Source: Planctomycetota bacterium | Lineage (GTDB): Bacteria; Planctomycetota; Planctomycetia; Pirellulales; Lacipirellulaceae | Direction of reading: 5' to 3' | Assembly: GCA_029781135.1 (NCBI GenBank) | Contig: JAKOXH010000061.1 | Span: forward strand, 1-64,000 | DNA: 64,000 nucleotides | Part shown: piece after piece, positions 62,303 to 64,000 of the stretch | How positions within the stretch are numbered: position 1 is the stretch's first letter | How the letters are laid out: every line of letters begins with the position of its first letter | Translations under genes and position numbers: made by a program | Notes under the pieces: model-generated | The model's database searches: none | Told to the model about the DNA's origin: nothing | The model's input: the letters and a program-made list of their open reading frames with translations, nothing else

Positions 62303-62758
62303 ATGCGCTATCGTTATTTGGTAATCGCCGCGGCGATGCTTGTTGTTGCCGGAATTTCTCAACCGGCGATGGCAATCAAGAATTTCTGTGACGTATTCAA
62401 GAAGGAGTGCTTGGATAACAATTCGAACAAGGAGTTCGTCGCCGAGGTGACGAAGGAAAAGAACAACGCTTGTTTAATTTGTCATCAGGGAAAGAAGCGT
62501 AAAAACAAGAACGCATTCGGCGCGCAACTAAGCAAACTCCTCGACAAGAAGAAGGATGCCAAGGATACGGAGAAAATCTCCGCCGCGATCAAGAAGGTGT
62601 TGGCCATGCACGTCGACCCGAAAGACGACAAGAGCGAAACCTACGCGGATCGTTTGAAGGCTGGCAAATGGCCTGTTGGCACGCTGGAAGAACTTAAGAA
62701 GGAACCCAAGGGTTCGAAGGATTCCGGAGACACGGAAAAGAAAGAGAAGGAAGAATAG
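62303..62758 (+). CDS. Small exported CxxCH (heme c-like) protein
   Basis: A 151-residue protein. The signal peptide is MRYRYLVIAAAMLVVAGISQ followed by PAMA. NNACLICHQGKKRKNKNAFG (about residues 55-74) holds one CLICH heme c attachment motif. The remainder is Lys/Asp/Glu-rich with predicted helices and an unstructured acidic/basic tail (EELKKEPKGSKDSGDTEKKE). No distal Met ligand is obvious. It may be a periplasmic electron carrier or a structural protein with one heme. An isolated CxxCH can occur by chance, but the export signal and NACLICHQGKK context favour heme binding. Confidence 0.7.
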   Translation: MRYRYLVIAAAMLVVAGISQPAMAIKNFCDVFKKECLDNNSNKEFVAEVTKEKNNACLICHQGKKRKNKNAFGAQLSKLLDKKKDAKDTEKISAAIKKVLAMHVDPKDDKSETYADRLKAGKWPVGTLEELKKEPKGSKDSGDTEKKEKEE

Positions 62759-62844
62759 ACCGAGCGACTTAATCGTTGCGATACGCGTGAGGCCGGCAGG
62801 TGTCGTTTAACAGCGATTCCGTGCCGGCCTTGTCGTTTTGACAA

Positions 62845-63798
62845 TTAAGAGACTTCGAGTCGGATCTTGGTTTCAAACGACTCGCCCGGTTGCAGCAATT
62901 GTAGGCCGGTTTCATGACCTTCGGCAGCCAGCCGGATCGCATCGGGTACGCACGTGTAGGGCTCCATGCAAATCGCCTCGCGATGGCCTGGGGTATAGAC
63001 GACGCATTGGGTGAACGACGTGTCAAAGACTTGTGAAAAGGTCCGATCCGTCGTTGGATCGAGCAATTGCGTATGAATGGTGCCGTCTGTTGATGGCAGC
63101 AGTTTGGTGAACACTGTATCGAATTGACTGTCCTTCAACGCTTGTCCGCGCTTTAGCTGTTGCAGATGGGCGGGGACCGGCAATACTCGACCCGTCGGAA
63201 TCATGTTTTCTAGCTCCCAATAAGCCTCCGCCGGCACTGTTACAATGGTATCTGCCACATTGCTACCATTCGATAGCGGCAGACGAAAATAGGTATGCGT
63301 TGCGAAACCGCATGGCAATATGCTGTCGCCCGGATTGTCATAGCGAATTTCGCTAATTAGTTTTGCACCCTTCACTTCATACGATACGCGAATGCGAAAG
63401 TCGGCCGGCCAGACCTTCCAAATCGTCGGATCATCGACGGACGCGTGAAACTCGCCCACGACTCGCGCTGGTTGTTGTTCGACCAATCGCCACGGCCGAT
63501 TGATGACGAAACCGTGGATGGCGTTGCCGAGGCCATCACCCGGTTCCAGTTCGTACTCGCGCCCGTTAAATTCATACTTCGCGCCGCCAATGCGGCCGCC
63601 GAACGGAAATAGCAGCGGAATTCCGCTCGCCGATGGCCGCCCGCCGACGGCTGCGAAATCGGCGGCGGCCCACAACATCTCCCGAAGTCCTTCCGCCAGC
63701 ATCGGCCGCCAACTGAAACAGTTAAATCCCAAACTGACCATCACGCGGGCGCTTGCTCCGCTCGCTTTATCCTTGATTTCAATGATCTGGTTGCTCAT
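62845..63798 (-). CDS. Aldose 1-epimerase-like protein
   Basis: A 317-residue protein of the galactose mutarotase fold. FNCFSWRPMLAEG, then GIPLLFPFGGRIGGAKYEFN and DGLGNAIHGFVINRPWRLVE carry the family's NxH region (catalytic His in IHGFV). CGFATHTYFRLP holds the second His, and EAICMEPYTCVPDAI with Glu closes the active site. M at 63798 is preferred over 63870. It would interconvert sugar anomers. The specific sugar is not evident. Confidence 0.85.
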   Translation of the reverse strand: MSNQIIEIKDKASGASARVMVSLGFNCFSWRPMLAEGLREMLWAAADFAAVGGRPSASGIPLLFPFGGRIGGAKYEFNGREYELEPGDGLGNAIHGFVINRPWRLVEQQPARVVGEFHASVDDPTIWKVWPADFRIRVSYEVKGAKLISEIRYDNPGDSILPCGFATHTYFRLPLSNGSNVADTIVTVPAEAYWELENMIPTGRVLPVPAHLQQLKRGQALKDSQFDTVFTKLLPSTDGTIHTQLLDPTTDRTFSQVFDTSFTQCVVYTPGHREAICMEPYTCVPDAIRLAAEGHETGLQLLQPGESFETKIRLEVS

Positions 63799-63903
63799 AG
63801 CACGATTCGTCCTGATGTCCGTTGTCGGTAGTCTGCTCGTCGTTGTAGAATAACGTGTGGTATCTGACAACCGGTCATATGTGACCGTGAAACCACAATT
63901 GTC

Positions 63904-63977
63904 GGGCGATTAGCTCAGTTGGTTAGAGCGTCTGGTTTACACCCAGAAGGTCGCAGGTTCGAGTCCTGCATCGCCCA
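63904..63977 (+). tRNA. tRNA-Val(UAC)
   Basis: A 74-base tRNA. GGGCGAT pairs with ATCGCCC, discriminator A. The D arm is GCTCAGTTGGTTAGAGC, the anticodon arm TCTGG-TTTACAC-CCAGA gives TAC, and the T arm is GCAGG-TTCGAGT-CCTGC. CCA is not encoded. No integrated element is visible beyond its 3' end within the window. Confidence 0.96.
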
Positions 63978-64000
63978 CTCCGGGCCCCATCCGTAATTAC

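Noticed and set aside
63904-64000. A second integrated element at tRNA-Val
   Set aside because: Only 23 bases follow the tRNA in the window, and no copy of its 3' end was seen elsewhere.

Overview
The window looks like a chromosome segment of a planctomycete, probably of the Pirellulales group. The reasons are lineage-typical proteins: a secreted S8 protease with an LEPR-XLL-like N terminus, GEVED module and dockerin; a BBP7-like outer-membrane barrel with a Gly/Cys-rich segment; a DUF642-like protein with both dockerin and PEP-CTERM; a large HExxHxxGxxH metalloprotease; duplicated groEL genes; and intergenic space crowded with palindromic repeats. The assignment is inferred from protein character, not from a search.

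Layout. 1-1268 is the right part of an IS256-family element with a frameshifted transposase. 2255-2339 is tRNA-Ser(UGA). Its 3' end starts an integrated element of about 9.6 kb (2326-11957), bounded by an 18-bp direct repeat, with a tyrosine integrase beside the right repeat. The element carries an excisionase-like protein, a replication module (DUF669-like protein, archaeo-eukaryotic primase, RecA/DnaB-like ATPase, winged-helix protein, iteron-like palindromes) and a partial head/packaging module (HNH endonuclease, P27-like terminase small subunit, HK97 major capsid). It has no recognisable portal, large terminase, protease, tail or lysis genes. I read it as a capsid-encoding phage satellite, the most interesting object here.

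11958-24800 is chromosomal: a MATE transporter, the giant S8 protease, the BBP7 barrel, HflX, a short-chain dehydrogenase and a three-domain TRASH/YHS-like protein. 24900-31300 is a chaperone cluster (groEL1, groES, groEL2, dnaJ, grpE) with a near-perfect sigma-54 promoter before groEL1. 31450-40900 holds an FmdB-type zinc ribbon protein, an RluA synthase, argC-argJ, an alpha/beta hydrolase, an oligogalacturonate lyase-like protein, a small antitoxin-like protein, a PaeR7I-type restriction-modification pair and a PEP-CTERM protein. 41380-47520 holds CobL, GlgX and a four-gene minus-strand operon: HigB, HigA, a Phd-like antitoxin and a GIY-YIG protein. 47660-63800 holds PurM, a DsbD-like reductase, a two-subunit molybdenum hydroxylase, an APH-like phosphotransferase, the metalloprotease, a Ser/Thr kinase, a POT transporter, a small CxxCH protein and an aldose epimerase. 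A tRNA-Val(UAC) closes the window.

A second theme is dispersed palindromic repeats. At least seven sequence families recur between genes. Several copies lie in frame inside protein genes (argJ, purM, the APH-like kinase, the molybdopterin subunit, cobL), where they appear to have added peptide segments.
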